Source: Clostridia bacterium
GTDB lineage: Bacteria; Bacillota; Clostridia; UBA1381
Length of the DNA: 64,000 nucleotides
Assembly: GCA_017415105.1 (NCBI GenBank)
Contig: JAFQJD010000021.1
Span: 1-64,000, forward strand
Direction of reading: 5' to 3'
Made by a program: the position numbers and the translations under genes. Below are positions 17,394-25,757 of the stretch, piece by piece (the stretch's first letter is position 1; each line of letters begins with the position of its first letter). The notes under the pieces are model-generated. The model saw nothing but the letters and a program-made list of their open reading frames with translations. It was not told the origin of the DNA and ran no database searches.

Positions 17394-18419
17394 ATGTTCA
17401 CAAACGATATAAGTATAGACCTCGGAACAGCAACGATGCTTGTGTACATAAAGGACAGAGGTATCGTATTAAAAGAGCCGACGGTCATTGCTGTAAACAC
17501 TGACACGAACGAGGTTGTGGCGGTTGGTAGCGAGGCAAGCAAGATGCTTGGCAGAACACCTCCAAATATAAAAGCAGTACATCCTTTGCGTGATGGTGTT
17601 ATATCAGACTATACACTTGCACTTGAAATGATACGTCGTCTTATAAAACGTGTAATCAGCAAAGTAGGTGGCAGACCGAGGATTATGATGTGTGTACCGT
17701 CGGGAGTTACTGACGTTGAGCAACGTGCGGTTATAGATGCAGCACGTGAGGTCGGGGCAAAGGATATATATGTAATCGAAGAACCGGTTGCGGCGGCACT
17801 GGGTGCCGGCTGTAAGATATGGCGGCCGCACGGCTGTATGATAATAGACATCGGCGGCGGAACTACTGATGTTGCGGTTATGTCACTTGGCGGCGTAGTC
17901 GTGAGCCGTTCACTTAAAATTGCCGGTGATGAGGTTACAGACGAAATAATCAAGTTTATGCGTCGTGAAATGAAGCTTCATATAGGCGTCGTTACAGCGG
18001 AAAAGCTAAAACAGACAATAGGTGGCGTTATACAGCGGGATAAGGAAATACTCTGCGAGGCAAAGGGCATATGCACAATTACAGGGTTCCCTAAGAAGGT
18101 TACGGTATCCTCAAACGACTTATATACGATATTTGACGAGTTCGTGTTCAATATAACCGAGCGTGTGCGTGAGGTTTTAGAGGAAACACCGCCCGAGCTT
18201 CAGGGAGATATTATCCTTGACGGAATAATGATGACCGGTGGCGGTTCGTTGCTTTACGGACTTAACGAGCGTATCGCAAAGGAAATCGGCGTGGAGTGTC
18301 ATCTTGCAGAGGATATTACAGAATGTGTTGTTAAGGGTTCGGGTATTGCACTTGGAAATATTGATATAACTACCGATCCAACACACATATATCATAAAAA
18401 AGCATACATTAAAGAATAA
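17394..18419 (+). CDS. mbl: MreB-family actin, Mbl type
   Basis: A 341-aa bacterial actin that guides peripheral cell-wall synthesis. DISIDLGTATMLVY is the phosphate-1 motif, IDIGGGTTDVAVM is phosphate-2, and MTGGGSLLYGL is the adenosine motif. AGGAGAACACA precedes the ATG. Proximity to fabZ resembles the mbl-fabZ neighbourhood in Bacillus, so Mbl is preferred over MreB, and no mreC/mreD follow. Confidence 0.92.
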   Translation: MFTNDISIDLGTATMLVYIKDRGIVLKEPTVIAVNTDTNEVVAVGSEASKMLGRTPPNIKAVHPLRDGVISDYTLALEMIRRLIKRVISKVGGRPRIMMCVPSGVTDVEQRAVIDAAREVGAKDIYVIEEPVAAALGAGCKIWRPHGCMIIDIGGGTTDVAVMSLGGVVVSRSLKIAGDEVTDEIIKFMRREMKLHIGVVTAEKLKQTIGGVIQRDKEILCEAKGICTITGFPKKVTVSSNDLYTIFDEFVFNITERVREVLEETPPELQGDIILDGIMMTGGGSLLYGLNERIAKEIGVECHLAEDITECVVKGSGIALGNIDITTDPTHIYHKKAYIKE

Positions 18420-18436
18420 AAGGAGAGTAGAAAACT

Positions 18437-18874
18437 ATGATGACAAATATAGATATTCAGAAAATACTACCACACAGATACCCGTTTTTACTAGTAGACA
18501 AGATTACGGATATGGAAGAGGGAAAGTGGATTACAGGTATTAAAAATGTAACGGTAAACGAGCCGTTTTTCCAGGGGCATTTCCCGGGTAACCCCATAAT
18601 GCCGGGCGTTCTTATCTGTGAAGCACTTGCACAGGTAGGAGCAGTGCTCCTGCTTGGTATGGAGGAGAACAAAGGCAAGCTTGGCGTATTTACGGGAATA
18701 AACAACTTCAAGTTCCGTAAGCAGGTTGTGCCTGGCGATACATTGGAGCTCAGAGCCGAGCTTGTAACATACCGTCACGGTATGGGCAAAGCCAACGTCG
18801 AGGCTACAGTTGACGGCAAAACTGCCGCAAAGGGCGAAATCAGCTTTGCAGTAATTGAGAATGATGGAATTTAA
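18437..18874 (+). CDS. fabZ: 3-hydroxyacyl-ACP dehydratase FabZ
   Basis: A 145-aa hot-dog dehydratase of type II fatty-acid synthesis. HRYPFLLVDKI precedes the catalytic His in GHFPGNPIMPGV (H48) and Glu in CEALAQVG (E62). AAAGGAGAG precedes ATGATG, and either Met is possible. It is the only fatty-acid synthesis gene here besides the thioesterase. Confidence 0.96.
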   Translation: MMTNIDIQKILPHRYPFLLVDKITDMEEGKWITGIKNVTVNEPFFQGHFPGNPIMPGVLICEALAQVGAVLLLGMEENKGKLGVFTGINNFKFRKQVVPGDTLELRAELVTYRHGMGKANVEATVDGKTAAKGEISFAVIENDGI

Positions 18875-19583
18875 CGAAACGCTTGACGACCTGCAAAACG
18901 GTTATTACATAATACAAAAGGATAGTGGGTTCAGGTTCGGGATTGACGCAGTTCTGCTTTCTGATTTTGCAAAGTCTGTAACCGGCAAGGTTATGGACTT
19001 ATGCACAGGTACGGGTATAATTCCGTTACTGCTTGTAGCAAAATCAAATGCAGAGCATATTGATGCTGTGGAAATCCAACCTGAAATTGCGGATATGGCA
19101 AAGCGGAGTGTAGAGTATAACTCGCTTACGGAAAAAGTCAATATACAGTGTGCCGACTTAAAGGATGCACCAAGGCTGTTTGGGAAAAGTACATATGATG
19201 CGGTAACAGTAAATCCACCGTATATGCGTACCGGCTCAGGACTATTAAACGAAACGGATAATAAAACAATATCACGTCACGAGATAAAATGCAATCTTGA
19301 TGATGTGATACGTGTATCGTCAGAACTTTTAAAACCGCATGGCAGGCTATTTATGGTACATCGTCCGTCAAGGCTTGCAGAAATATTTTCCGCTATGCGA
19401 CAGTACAAGCTTGAGCCGAAAATAATGCGGCTTATTGCACCGACAGAGGGCAAGGAGGTCAATCTTGTTCTTGTTTGCGGTATAAAATGTGCGAAAAGTG
19501 ACCTTAAAATTATGCCGACGCTTTTTGTATATGACGAACACGGCAACTATACAAAGGAGATAGATGAGATTTATGGCAGATGA
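18861..19583 (+). CDS. TrmN6/TrmNF-like tRNA adenine-N6 methyltransferase
   Basis: A 240-aa class I SAM-dependent methyltransferase similar to tRNA1(Val) A37 N6-methyltransferase (COG4123). GFRFGIDAVLLS opens the domain, MDLCTGTGIIPLLL binds SAM, and VNPPYM is the catalytic NPPY-type motif. The ATG at 18861 overlaps fabZ by 14 nt. The pair with rsmI mirrors yabB-yabC of Bacillus. Confidence 0.9.
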   Translation: MMEFNETLDDLQNGYYIIQKDSGFRFGIDAVLLSDFAKSVTGKVMDLCTGTGIIPLLLVAKSNAEHIDAVEIQPEIADMAKRSVEYNSLTEKVNIQCADLKDAPRLFGKSTYDAVTVNPPYMRTGSGLLNETDNKTISRHEIKCNLDDVIRVSSELLKPHGRLFMVHRPSRLAEIFSAMRQYKLEPKIMRLIAPTEGKEVNLVLVCGIKCAKSDLKIMPTLFVYDEHGNYTKEIDEIYGR

Positions 19584-20418
19584 AAAGGGAACACTTTATC
19601 TTTGTGCCACACCGATAGGCAACCTTGGAGATATTTCAAAACGCTGTCTTGAAATACTTGAAACGGTCGATTTGATTGCGGCAGAGGATACAAGACGTAC
19701 ACTTCAGCTACTTAATCATTTCGGAATAACAAAGGCACTTACGAGCTATCACGAGCATAACAAAAAAGCCAAGGGTGAGTATATAATAAACCTTTTACTT
19801 GAGGGTAAAAATGTAGCACAGGTGTCAGATGCAGGAACACCTGCAATATCAGACCCCGGTGAGGACCTTGTAAGGCTTGCAATTGATAACGGAATAGAAG
19901 TGACATCCGTTCCGGGTCCTGTTGCAGGAATAACAGCGCTGATACTTTCGGGGCTTCCGCCGGCACGATATGCTTTTGAGGGGTTTCTTTCTACCAATAA
20001 AAGAAACCGTTATGAGCACTTGAGCAGTGTGAAAAACGATACACATACGCTGATATTCTATGAAGCACCACATAAGCTACTCTCAACCCTTAACGATATG
20101 AAAGAGGTATTTGGTGGTGAACGCAGAATTGCACTTGCACGTGAGCTTACAAAGCTTCACGAAGAAATAATACGCACAACAATCGACGGTGCAATCGAGC
20201 ACTATGCAGAAAAATCACCGAGGGGTGAATATGTACTTGTTATTGAGGGTGCAAAAGAGCAACAGGAGGGCGAGTGCTTCTGGCAGGATATGAGTGTTAA
20301 GGACCACGTGGATAAGTATATTGCGGAGGGAATGACACAAAAAGATGCAATAAAAGCGGCGGCGACAGACCGGAATGTCCCAAAACGTGAGATATACAGT
20401 GAATATCACGAAATATAG
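19564..20418 (+). CDS. rsmI: 16S rRNA C1402 ribose 2'-O-methyltransferase RsmI
   Basis: A 284-aa tetrapyrrole-methylase-fold enzyme that methylates C1402 of 16S rRNA. YLCATPIGNLGDIS, AAEDTRRT, SDAGTPAISDPG and FYEAPHKL are all present. It overlaps the upstream gene by about 20 nt. AAAGGAG precedes the first ATG; an internal ATG at 19573 is an alternative. Confidence 0.95.
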   Translation: MRFMADEKGTLYLCATPIGNLGDISKRCLEILETVDLIAAEDTRRTLQLLNHFGITKALTSYHEHNKKAKGEYIINLLLEGKNVAQVSDAGTPAISDPGEDLVRLAIDNGIEVTSVPGPVAGITALILSGLPPARYAFEGFLSTNKRNRYEHLSSVKNDTHTLIFYEAPHKLLSTLNDMKEVFGGERRIALARELTKLHEEIIRTTIDGAIEHYAEKSPRGEYVLVIEGAKEQQEGECFWQDMSVKDHVDKYIAEGMTQKDAIKAAATDRNVPKREIYSEYHEI

Positions 20419-20433
20419 AAAGGAATGAAAAAT

Positions 20434-20733
20434 ATGAGCGAGAAAAAGACAGGAAAAAAACTGATGCTTGCAACTGCTGCCATAGCGGCTGTGTATTCGG
20501 TTGCGGCAGGTAAGGGACCGTTTAATAAATACAGATTCAAAAAACAGCACGAAGAACTTTCAAAATATGTTGATACTAACTATCCTGAATGTTCATATGC
20601 CCCGATTACCGTACACGGCAAGGGTTGGGCGTCTGTTATACTTAAAGCAGGTAAGCCTGTAAGCTATGTGTATTTCACGAAATCAGAGGATGGAACATAT
20701 ATTTTTACCGAGCTTGACGAACAAATCAAATGA
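20434..20733 (+). CDS. Small protein of unknown function (99 aa)
   Basis: An unrecognised 99-aa protein. A Lys-rich N-terminus is followed by a short hydrophobic stretch (LMLATAAIAAVYSVAAG), probably a membrane anchor, and a small mixed domain with NYPECSYAPITVHGKGWAS. AAAGGA sits before the ATG at 20434. It lies 15 nt after rsmI and is probably its last operon partner. The sigma-K-like promoter begins just after its stop. Confidence 0.6.
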   Translation: MSEKKTGKKLMLATAAIAAVYSVAAGKGPFNKYRFKKQHEELSKYVDTNYPECSYAPITVHGKGWASVILKAGKPVSYVYFTKSEDGTYIFTELDEQIK

Positions 20734-20736
20734 TGT

Positions 20737-20765
20737 AACACATTTCTCCGATCCTGAATAGTATA
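20737..20765 (+). promoter_or_regulatory. Sigma-K-like promoter of Cys-rich 41-aa gene
   Basis: AAC at 20737, exactly 17 nt, AATAGTATA at 20757-20765. The following TACTAC is shared with the site at 50.2 kb. The known sigma-K pattern is mAC, about 16-17 nt, CATANNNTA. Confidence 0.5.
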
Positions 20766-20797
20766 TACTACAATTCAGGAAAAAGGAGGTCAGAATT

Positions 20798-20923
20798 ATG
20801 TGTTTATTCGGTAACAACAGTAACAGTTGCGAATGGATCTGGGTACTAATCATAATCCTTTTGATCTGCAACTGCGGCAACAACGGCGATTGCGGTTGCT
20901 CAAACAATAATGTTTGCTGCTAA
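20798..20923 (+). CDS. Small Cys-rich membrane protein (41 aa)
   Basis: A 41-aa frame behind a strong AAAGGAGGT site. A hydrophobic stretch WIWVLIIILLI follows a short polar N-terminus. The C-terminus has repeated Cys-Gly-Asn motifs (CNCGNN, CGCSNN, ending VCC), giving eight Cys. A promoter and a terminator bracket it. I do not know a named family; the pattern resembles spore-coat-associated small proteins, which fits the sigma-K-like promoter. Confidence 0.7.
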   Translation: MCLFGNNSNSCEWIWVLIIILLICNCGNNGDCGCSNNNVCC

Positions 20924-20936
20924 TCAGCTGACCTGT

Positions 20937-20962
20937 AAAGCTCCCTTAAATGGGAGCTTTTG
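20937..20962 (+). terminator. Terminator of 41-aa gene
   Basis: AAAGCTCCC, loop TTAAAT, GGGAGCTTTT. Confidence 0.8.
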
Positions 20963-20989
20963 CATTTTATGGAAATACCGGAAAACGTC

Positions 20990-21018
20990 TTGAACAAATT
21001 TTCAAATTGTGCTATAAT
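20990..21018 (+). promoter_or_regulatory. Sigma-A promoter of patatin gene
   Basis: TTGAAC, 17 nt, TATAAT, about 33 nt upstream of the start. Confidence 0.75.
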
Positions 21019-21050
21019 CAGGATATTGTAATATGTAAAGAGGAATGAGA

Positions 21051-21956
21051 ATGGAAAAATATAATGATATTGACAGGTTCCCGAAAGGGACGGCAAGCTA
21101 TAATATAACTGACGGATGTATCGTGCTTGAGGGTGGTGCATTCCGTGGTACATATACAGAAGGAGTTCTTGATGCACTAATGATGAATCATATAAACCTA
21201 AGTTGTGTGCTTGGTGTATCGGCAGGGGCAATGAACGGACTCAATTATGTGTCGGGACAGATTGGCAGAACAATCCGGGTTACTTTAAACTATCGCCACG
21301 ACAGCCGGTATATGGGACTTAATGCAATAAAAAGGGATAGAGGTCTGTTCGGGTTCGGGTTTATATTCGGTGAACTTATGGACATTGAGTTTTTCGATAA
21401 GGAAAGAGTGAAAAATTCTCCGATGCGGTTTCTTGCTGCTGCTACGAACTGTGAAACGGGAGAAACGGAATACTTTGAGAAAAACGGTGATGTTGATATA
21501 TATGAAGCGGTAAAAGCATCTGCGTCATTGCCGATTATTTCAAAGCCGATAAAGTTGAACGGTGTGGAATATTTTGACGGAGGTTGCTCGAAAAAAGTAC
21601 CGTATCAGTGGGCGGCAGAGAACGGATATGATAAGGTTGTGGTTGTAAGAACACGTCACAAAGATTACAGAAAAGATTTATCAGGAAGTGGTATGAATAA
21701 ACTGATAAAAAAGAAATACGCAAAGTATCCGGAGTTTATAAAAAGTCTTGAAGCGTCAAACAGTGTTTATAATAATGACTGTGACGAAATGGAGAGACTG
21801 CATAATGAGGGCAAAATCTTTGTTATAAGCCCGTCCGAACCGCTTAATGTGGGAAGATTTGAAGGGAATCCTGATGTTTTGGCAGGACTTTATGATCTGG
21901 GCTATAGCGATACAATAAAAAACCTTGATGCTTTAAAGGCATATTTGGGGATTTAA
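21051..21956 (+). CDS. Patatin-like phospholipase
   Basis: A 301-aa patatin-domain lipid acyl hydrolase (YjjU-like). An oxyanion motif EGGAFRG, the nucleophile LGVSAGAMNG (GxSxG) and the acidic DGG near YFDGGCSKKVP make the Ser-Asp dyad. It is soluble, with no signal peptide. The ATG at 21051 has good spacing from AGAGGA. Substrates are unknown but are probably phospholipid or lysophospholipid. Confidence 0.93.
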   Translation: MEKYNDIDRFPKGTASYNITDGCIVLEGGAFRGTYTEGVLDALMMNHINLSCVLGVSAGAMNGLNYVSGQIGRTIRVTLNYRHDSRYMGLNAIKRDRGLFGFGFIFGELMDIEFFDKERVKNSPMRFLAAATNCETGETEYFEKNGDVDIYEAVKASASLPIISKPIKLNGVEYFDGGCSKKVPYQWAAENGYDKVVVVRTRHKDYRKDLSGSGMNKLIKKKYAKYPEFIKSLEASNSVYNNDCDEMERLHNEGKIFVISPSEPLNVGRFEGNPDVLAGLYDLGYSDTIKNLDALKAYLGI

Positions 21957-21960
21957 TAAG

Positions 21961-21989
21961 AACACACACGCTTTATGGTGCATAATATA
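21961..21989 (+). promoter_or_regulatory. Sigma-K-like promoter of 287-aa gene
   Basis: AAC at 21961, exactly 17 nt, CATAATATA at 21981-21989, then TTCTA. It is about 42 nt upstream of the start. Confidence 0.55.
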
Positions 21990-22030
21990 TTCTAAAGGGA
22001 ACCCCCTTAATTATAGAAAGGAGAATAATT

Positions 22031-22894
22031 ATGCAGGATAAATGTTGTGAGCCGCAGAACTGCGGTACAAATTTCAGAGAAGCTGTTTGCATACATACAG
22101 ATAAAATTTTTGATAGCTGCCGAGACAAAGATTGTCTTGAAGATGTAAGAGTATATCTTACACAGTGCGGTCAGGAGGTTGTAGACCGTGCGATAAATGT
22201 AAAATGTTCAAAGGCAGAGGTAATCTGGGTATTCTCAGATATTGAGAGTGTGCCGTTTAATCGTGGTTTCTACTCGATTGATCTGAAGTACTTCTTTAAG
22301 ATAACACTTCAGGTTTATACAGGAATAGGCAGACCGACCGTTGTAGAGGGACTTTCGGTGTTCAATAAGCGTGTAATTCTGTTTGGTTCAGAGGGCAATG
22401 CAAAAATATTCTCATCAAAGTATAAGCAGAATGATTTTGATGCACAGCTCTGGAAAAAGACAAATATGCCGTATGCAGTAGTGGAAGTGGTAGAGCCTAT
22501 AACACTTGGTGCAAAGCTTGTTGATGTAAGAAATGACAAGAACTGTTGTTGTACTTGTGATGATGATTTTGACCTTGCGTCAGTGCCTGATTCAGTATGC
22601 AAGATTTTCGATGATGCATTGGTAATCGGCGGAGAGTGCAAGAGAGTATTCGTATCGCTTGGAGTATTCTCAATAGTAAAGCTTGAAAGACGAGTTCAGC
22701 TCCTTATCCCGAGCTATGATTACTGTGTACCGCATAAAGAGTGCGTAGGTGCAACTGATGACAATCCGTGTGATTTGTTTGACAGAATCGAATTCCCGAT
22801 GGATGAATTCTATCCTCCTGAAAAATGTGCGTTCTTAGCACCGGGTGAGGATGATCCGTCAGAAAAACCGAAATATAAACAACTTTGCAACTAA
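22031..22894 (+). CDS. Cys-rich spore-type protein of unknown function (287 aa)
   Basis: A 287-aa protein with about 19 Cys in clusters (KCCEPQNC, NCCCTCDDD, and single Cys in the C-terminal third), no signal peptide and no membrane helix. Two similar beta-rich segments occur, CTHRG-like 'VWVFSDIESVPFNRGFYS' being the clearest. I do not recognise a family. The Cys content and a sigma-K-like promoter suggest a spore coat or crust component. A terminator hairpin begins in its stop codon. Confidence 0.72.
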   Translation: MQDKCCEPQNCGTNFREAVCIHTDKIFDSCRDKDCLEDVRVYLTQCGQEVVDRAINVKCSKAEVIWVFSDIESVPFNRGFYSIDLKYFFKITLQVYTGIGRPTVVEGLSVFNKRVILFGSEGNAKIFSSKYKQNDFDAQLWKKTNMPYAVVEVVEPITLGAKLVDVRNDKNCCCTCDDDFDLASVPDSVCKIFDDALVIGGECKRVFVSLGVFSIVKLERRVQLLIPSYDYCVPHKECVGATDDNPCDLFDRIEFPMDEFYPPEKCAFLAPGEDDPSEKPKYKQLCN

Positions 22895-22924
22895 AGAAAC
22901 GAGGCGTCACGCCTCGTTTCTTTT
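22893..22924. terminator. Bidirectional terminator shared by convergent genes
   Basis: AAAGAAACGAGGCG, loop about 3 nt, CGCCTCGTTTCTTTT. The hairpin lies inside the last codons of hydE and the stop of the 287-aa gene. Confidence 0.85.
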
Positions 22925-23944
22925 AACATTTCCTATATCTGTAACGATTTTGTATCCTATTGACTGCATAAGCTTTGAAAGCTCGTTTTTTGCCTCTGCC
23001 GCTTCACTACCGGTTGAAAGCTTGCCGTTATAAAGGGAATAAAGGCTTCTCACGCTATTTGGAGAAAGATTTGGCATTACGACATTGGCACCTGCCAAAA
23101 TGCCCCTCTCACGGCCTGTGGGCGAAATTGAGGCGAGTGCAGTGGTTGATGGAATCAGTGAATAGGGGAACATCAATCTGAGAATTGCTATGAGATTGAG
23201 ACAACGCTCAATTGAACCTTTGCTTTCGTTTGCAAACGGTGTGTCGCAGTGTGGCAGAAACGGTCCGATGCCAATCATATCGGGTTGTAATTCCTCTAAA
23301 AAACGCAGGTCCTTAACCAACGTTTCTTTTGTCTGGTACGGACTTCCGACCATAAACCCCGAGCCTACCTGATAGCCAAGCTCTTTTAAATCCCACAGAC
23401 ATTCCTTGCGGACTTCAAGACTCATAGACTTGGGGTGTAGCTTTTTATAATGCTCACTGTCTGCTGTTTCGTGTCTTAAAAGATAGCGGTCAGCACCGGC
23501 ATTTTTATATGCACGGTAGCTATCCTTTGATTTTTCGCCGATTGAGAGTGTTACGGCACAATCGGGATGACTGTTCTTTATGCCGTATACAATCGAGCAG
23601 ATTTCGTCGTCACTATAATGCAAATCCTCGCCACCCTGCAGTACGAATGTACGAAAACCAAGCTCATACCCTTCGTCTGCACAGCTTAGTATATCGTCCT
23701 TGGACAGTCTGTAGCGGGTGAGTGAAATATTATCACGACGTATACCGCAATAGAGACAATTGTTTTTGCAATAGTTTGAAATCTCAATAAGACCACGGAT
23801 ATACACATCAGTACCGTAATATTTTTTTCTTTGTTTTACGGCTTGTGAAAAAAGATAGTCTGTATCAGTACAGTCAATCAGCTCAACAAATTCCGAATCA
23901 TCAAGAGTTTTTGTGTTGTATAACTTATCAATTATGTTTTTCAT
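22907..23944 (-). CDS. hydE: [FeFe]-hydrogenase H-cluster maturase HydE
   Basis: A 345-aa radical SAM enzyme needed, with HydF and HydG, to build the H-cluster of [FeFe]-hydrogenase. The cluster motif CKNNCLYC (CxxxCxxC) lies after RGLIEISN, followed by GIRRDN. SLSIGE-like and GSGFMVG segments mark the later barrel. AAGAGGTAG precedes the ATG. No hydF, hydG or hydrogenase is in the window. The host is therefore probably hydrogen-evolving. Confidence 0.93.
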   Translation of the reverse strand: MKNIIDKLYNTKTLDDSEFVELIDCTDTDYLFSQAVKQRKKYYGTDVYIRGLIEISNYCKNNCLYCGIRRDNISLTRYRLSKDDILSCADEGYELGFRTFVLQGGEDLHYSDDEICSIVYGIKNSHPDCAVTLSIGEKSKDSYRAYKNAGADRYLLRHETADSEHYKKLHPKSMSLEVRKECLWDLKELGYQVGSGFMVGSPYQTKETLVKDLRFLEELQPDMIGIGPFLPHCDTPFANESKGSIERCLNLIAILRLMFPYSLIPSTTALASISPTGRERGILAGANVVMPNLSPNSVRSLYSLYNGKLSTGSEAAEAKNELSKLMQSIGYKIVTDIGNVKRNEA

Positions 23945-23956
23945 AACTACCTCTTA

Positions 23957-23984
23957 AAGAAAAAGGCAAGGGCATACCCTTGCC
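23957..23984 (-). terminator. Terminator of coiled-coil gene
   Basis: On the minus strand GGCAAGGG, loop TATG, CCCTTGCC, then a T-rich stretch. It lies between the coiled-coil stop and hydE. Confidence 0.8.
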
Positions 23985-23990
23985 GTTGTT

Positions 23991-24749
23991 TTATGACAGA
24001 AGATTTATCACTTCAAGCACAACAACTATTGCCGAAATAATGCTCAGGATTGTTACACCTGCGTTCATTTTCTTCCTCAGACGTCCGAACGATACATCAA
24101 GCTCGCCGAGTACGTTCTTTGTGTTAATCTGTGAATTTTTCAGGTCAAATATGCTGTCGTTTATTTTGTTCACACTTGAAATTGAAGAAGAAATAGCACT
24201 GAGTTTCTTGTTGATATCCATTATTGCCGACTCAAGGTTGTCTGAGAGTGTAGCAATTGATGAATTGTTCTTTTGGGTGATTTCAGCGGTCTTTCTTATG
24301 CTTTCACTTAAAACCTTTATATCTGCATTTATTCTTGTCATTTCACGTGAATAATTGGCAGAAAGGTCGGAAATATCTGAATCAATATCCGAAATTGACT
24401 CTGATATATCCTTTTTCAGGTCAGTGAAATTACTTTCTATAAAGTCGTTTACATCAGCATCCTTGTCGGGTTTTGAGTCAGAACCTCCCATGATGTCTGA
24501 AAGTGTTTCCTCAAGCTCGTCCTTATGCTTTTTAAAACGGCTAAGAGCGTCCTTCATATCAAATCTGCGTGTTTCACCCATATAATCGGCATCTTCTGAA
24601 AAATCATCAATTTCATCATACATATCCGGTGCTGATTTAAGCTCTATCATATCTTCCTCATCCTCAGTGCGCAGAAGCTTTTCTTCAACCTTGCTGCTCA
24701 CAGTTCTTATCGCATCTTTAGCAACTTTTTTTATTTTATCAAAATACAT
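23991..24749 (-). CDS. Tail-anchored coiled-coil protein
   Basis: A 252-aa protein with an acidic N-terminal half (about 30-100), long coiled-coil heptads (about 105-215, SDIDSDISDLSANY and similar) and one C-terminal hydrophobic helix (about 228-248, VTILSIISAIVVV). It looks like a cytoplasmic coiled coil anchored in the membrane. It is unrecognised. It lies 12 nt downstream of the zinc-ribbon gene and is probably co-transcribed with it. Confidence 0.72.
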   Translation of the reverse strand: MYFDKIKKVAKDAIRTVSSKVEEKLLRTEDEEDMIELKSAPDMYDEIDDFSEDADYMGETRRFDMKDALSRFKKHKDELEETLSDIMGGSDSKPDKDADVNDFIESNFTDLKKDISESISDIDSDISDLSANYSREMTRINADIKVLSESIRKTAEITQKNNSSIATLSDNLESAIMDINKKLSAISSSISSVNKINDSIFDLKNSQINTKNVLGELDVSFGRLRKKMNAGVTILSIISAIVVVLEVINLLS

Positions 24750-24761
24750 ATCAAATCCTCA

Positions 24762-25226
24762 TTATTCACCTTTTTCGGGTGTGATTGTTATAACGTCCTC
24801 AACATCTTCATCGGCATCTTCGGCATCGTCTGCCACGTCTGATGCAGTAAGCTTTGCACCGCACTTTGAACAGAATTCAGATGTTGCGGGGTTTAATGTA
24901 TCGCAGTTCTCGCAGCGAAGGATGTTTTTAAGCTCAGCTTTTTTTGCCTGCAATGCTTCTATGTCGTCCATATACGCATTTATCTTTTCGAATTCGTCTG
25001 TGAACTCTGAATCTACTGCTTCACCATCGAGATATTTCTCATAAATAGTTTTACCGATTTCGGCGTATATATCCTTAATTTTGTTGTTAGCATCGTTTAT
25101 AGCGTATGAAAGCTTTGTGCTTGTGATTGCATTTGATGTACGTTTTGCAACTTCTTTAGCGAGACGTCCTGCTGCATCCTTTGTTTTTGATGCACCGTCT
25201 TTAATCTTATCAAACAATTCTTCCAT
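24762..25226 (-). CDS. Zinc-ribbon helical protein
   Basis: A 154-aa protein. Residues 1-100 are helical (MEELFDKIKDGASKTKDAAG, coiled-coil-like), followed by a C-terminal zinc ribbon (CENCDTLNPATSEFCSKCG, four Cys) and an acidic tail. GGAGGATAAAACT fits the start at 25226; an upstream in-frame Met lacks such a site. The partner is the coiled-coil membrane protein downstream. Function unknown; the pair resembles scaffold-type clostridial modules with no known name. Confidence 0.72.
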   Translation of the reverse strand: MEELFDKIKDGASKTKDAAGRLAKEVAKRTSNAITSTKLSYAINDANNKIKDIYAEIGKTIYEKYLDGEAVDSEFTDEFEKINAYMDDIEALQAKKAELKNILRCENCDTLNPATSEFCSKCGAKLTASDVADDAEDADEDVEDVITITPEKGE

Positions 25227-25364
25227 AGTTTTATCCTCCTGATAATCATATATAATTATTCTATCATAAAACAACACGATTTGCCATAACTTTTCAATAT
25301 TTTAAATAAAATTGTTCAGGTTATACAAAACCGGCAATGTTTTTTTATTAACTTTTCAAATGAT

Positions 25365-25394
25365 AAAAAAATCGGGGAGTTAATTCTCCACCGA
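25365..25394 (-). terminator. Terminator of XRE gene
   Basis: On the minus strand TCGG-T-GGAG, loop, CTCCCCGA, TTTTTTT. Confidence 0.75.
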
Positions 25395-25397
25395 CGG

Positions 25398-25691
25398 TTA
25401 CATTCTTCTGTTTATATTTATTCTTATGTCGAGCATATCCTGTTCATTATACAAATCCATAACCGGCATGTTATAGAGCTTTGCAAGTTCTCCGAACGCT
25501 ACTAAAGGAATATTTGATTCTTCGTGTTCGTATTTACTTAAAGTGTTTCGATGAATGTTTAGTGAAGATGATGCATAGGATAAAGACATATTATTATATT
25601 TACGCATCAGTTTAAGTGCCAGTCCGATAGGGTGACAGTGTATTCTGTCATACTTGTCCTTGTAAACTAAATAATAGTTCTTCTTTTTCAT
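25398..25691 (-). CDS. XRE-family HTH regulator
   Basis: A 97-aa protein with a Cro/C1-type helix-turn-helix (about 25-80). LSYASSSLNIHRNTLSKYEHE is shortened here: the helix pair is SYASSSLNIHRNTLSKYE. AAAGGATTATATT precedes the ATG. It is the downstream member of the agr-linked cluster. A promoter with LytTR-type direct repeats and a tandem 16-bp repeat (25726-25757) precede it. Role unknown; it may relay the quorum signal. Confidence 0.86.
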   Translation of the reverse strand: MKKKNYYLVYKDKYDRIHCHPIGLALKLMRKYNNMSLSYASSSLNIHRNTLSKYEHEESNIPLVAFGELAKLYNMPVMDLYNEQDMLDIRININRRM

Positions 25692-25725
25692 AATATAATC
25701 CTTTATTAGTTAAAAATTGAATTTC

Positions 25726-25757
25726 AAGAACATACTATACTAAGAACATACTATACT
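25726..25757. repeat. Tandem 16-bp direct repeat in XRE promoter
   Basis: AAGAACATACTATACT occurs twice in perfect tandem (25726-25741, 25742-25757). It overlaps the -10 region and the transcription start of the XRE gene. It may be an operator for the XRE protein itself, as Cro-like regulators often autoregulate through repeated sites. Confidence 0.85.
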
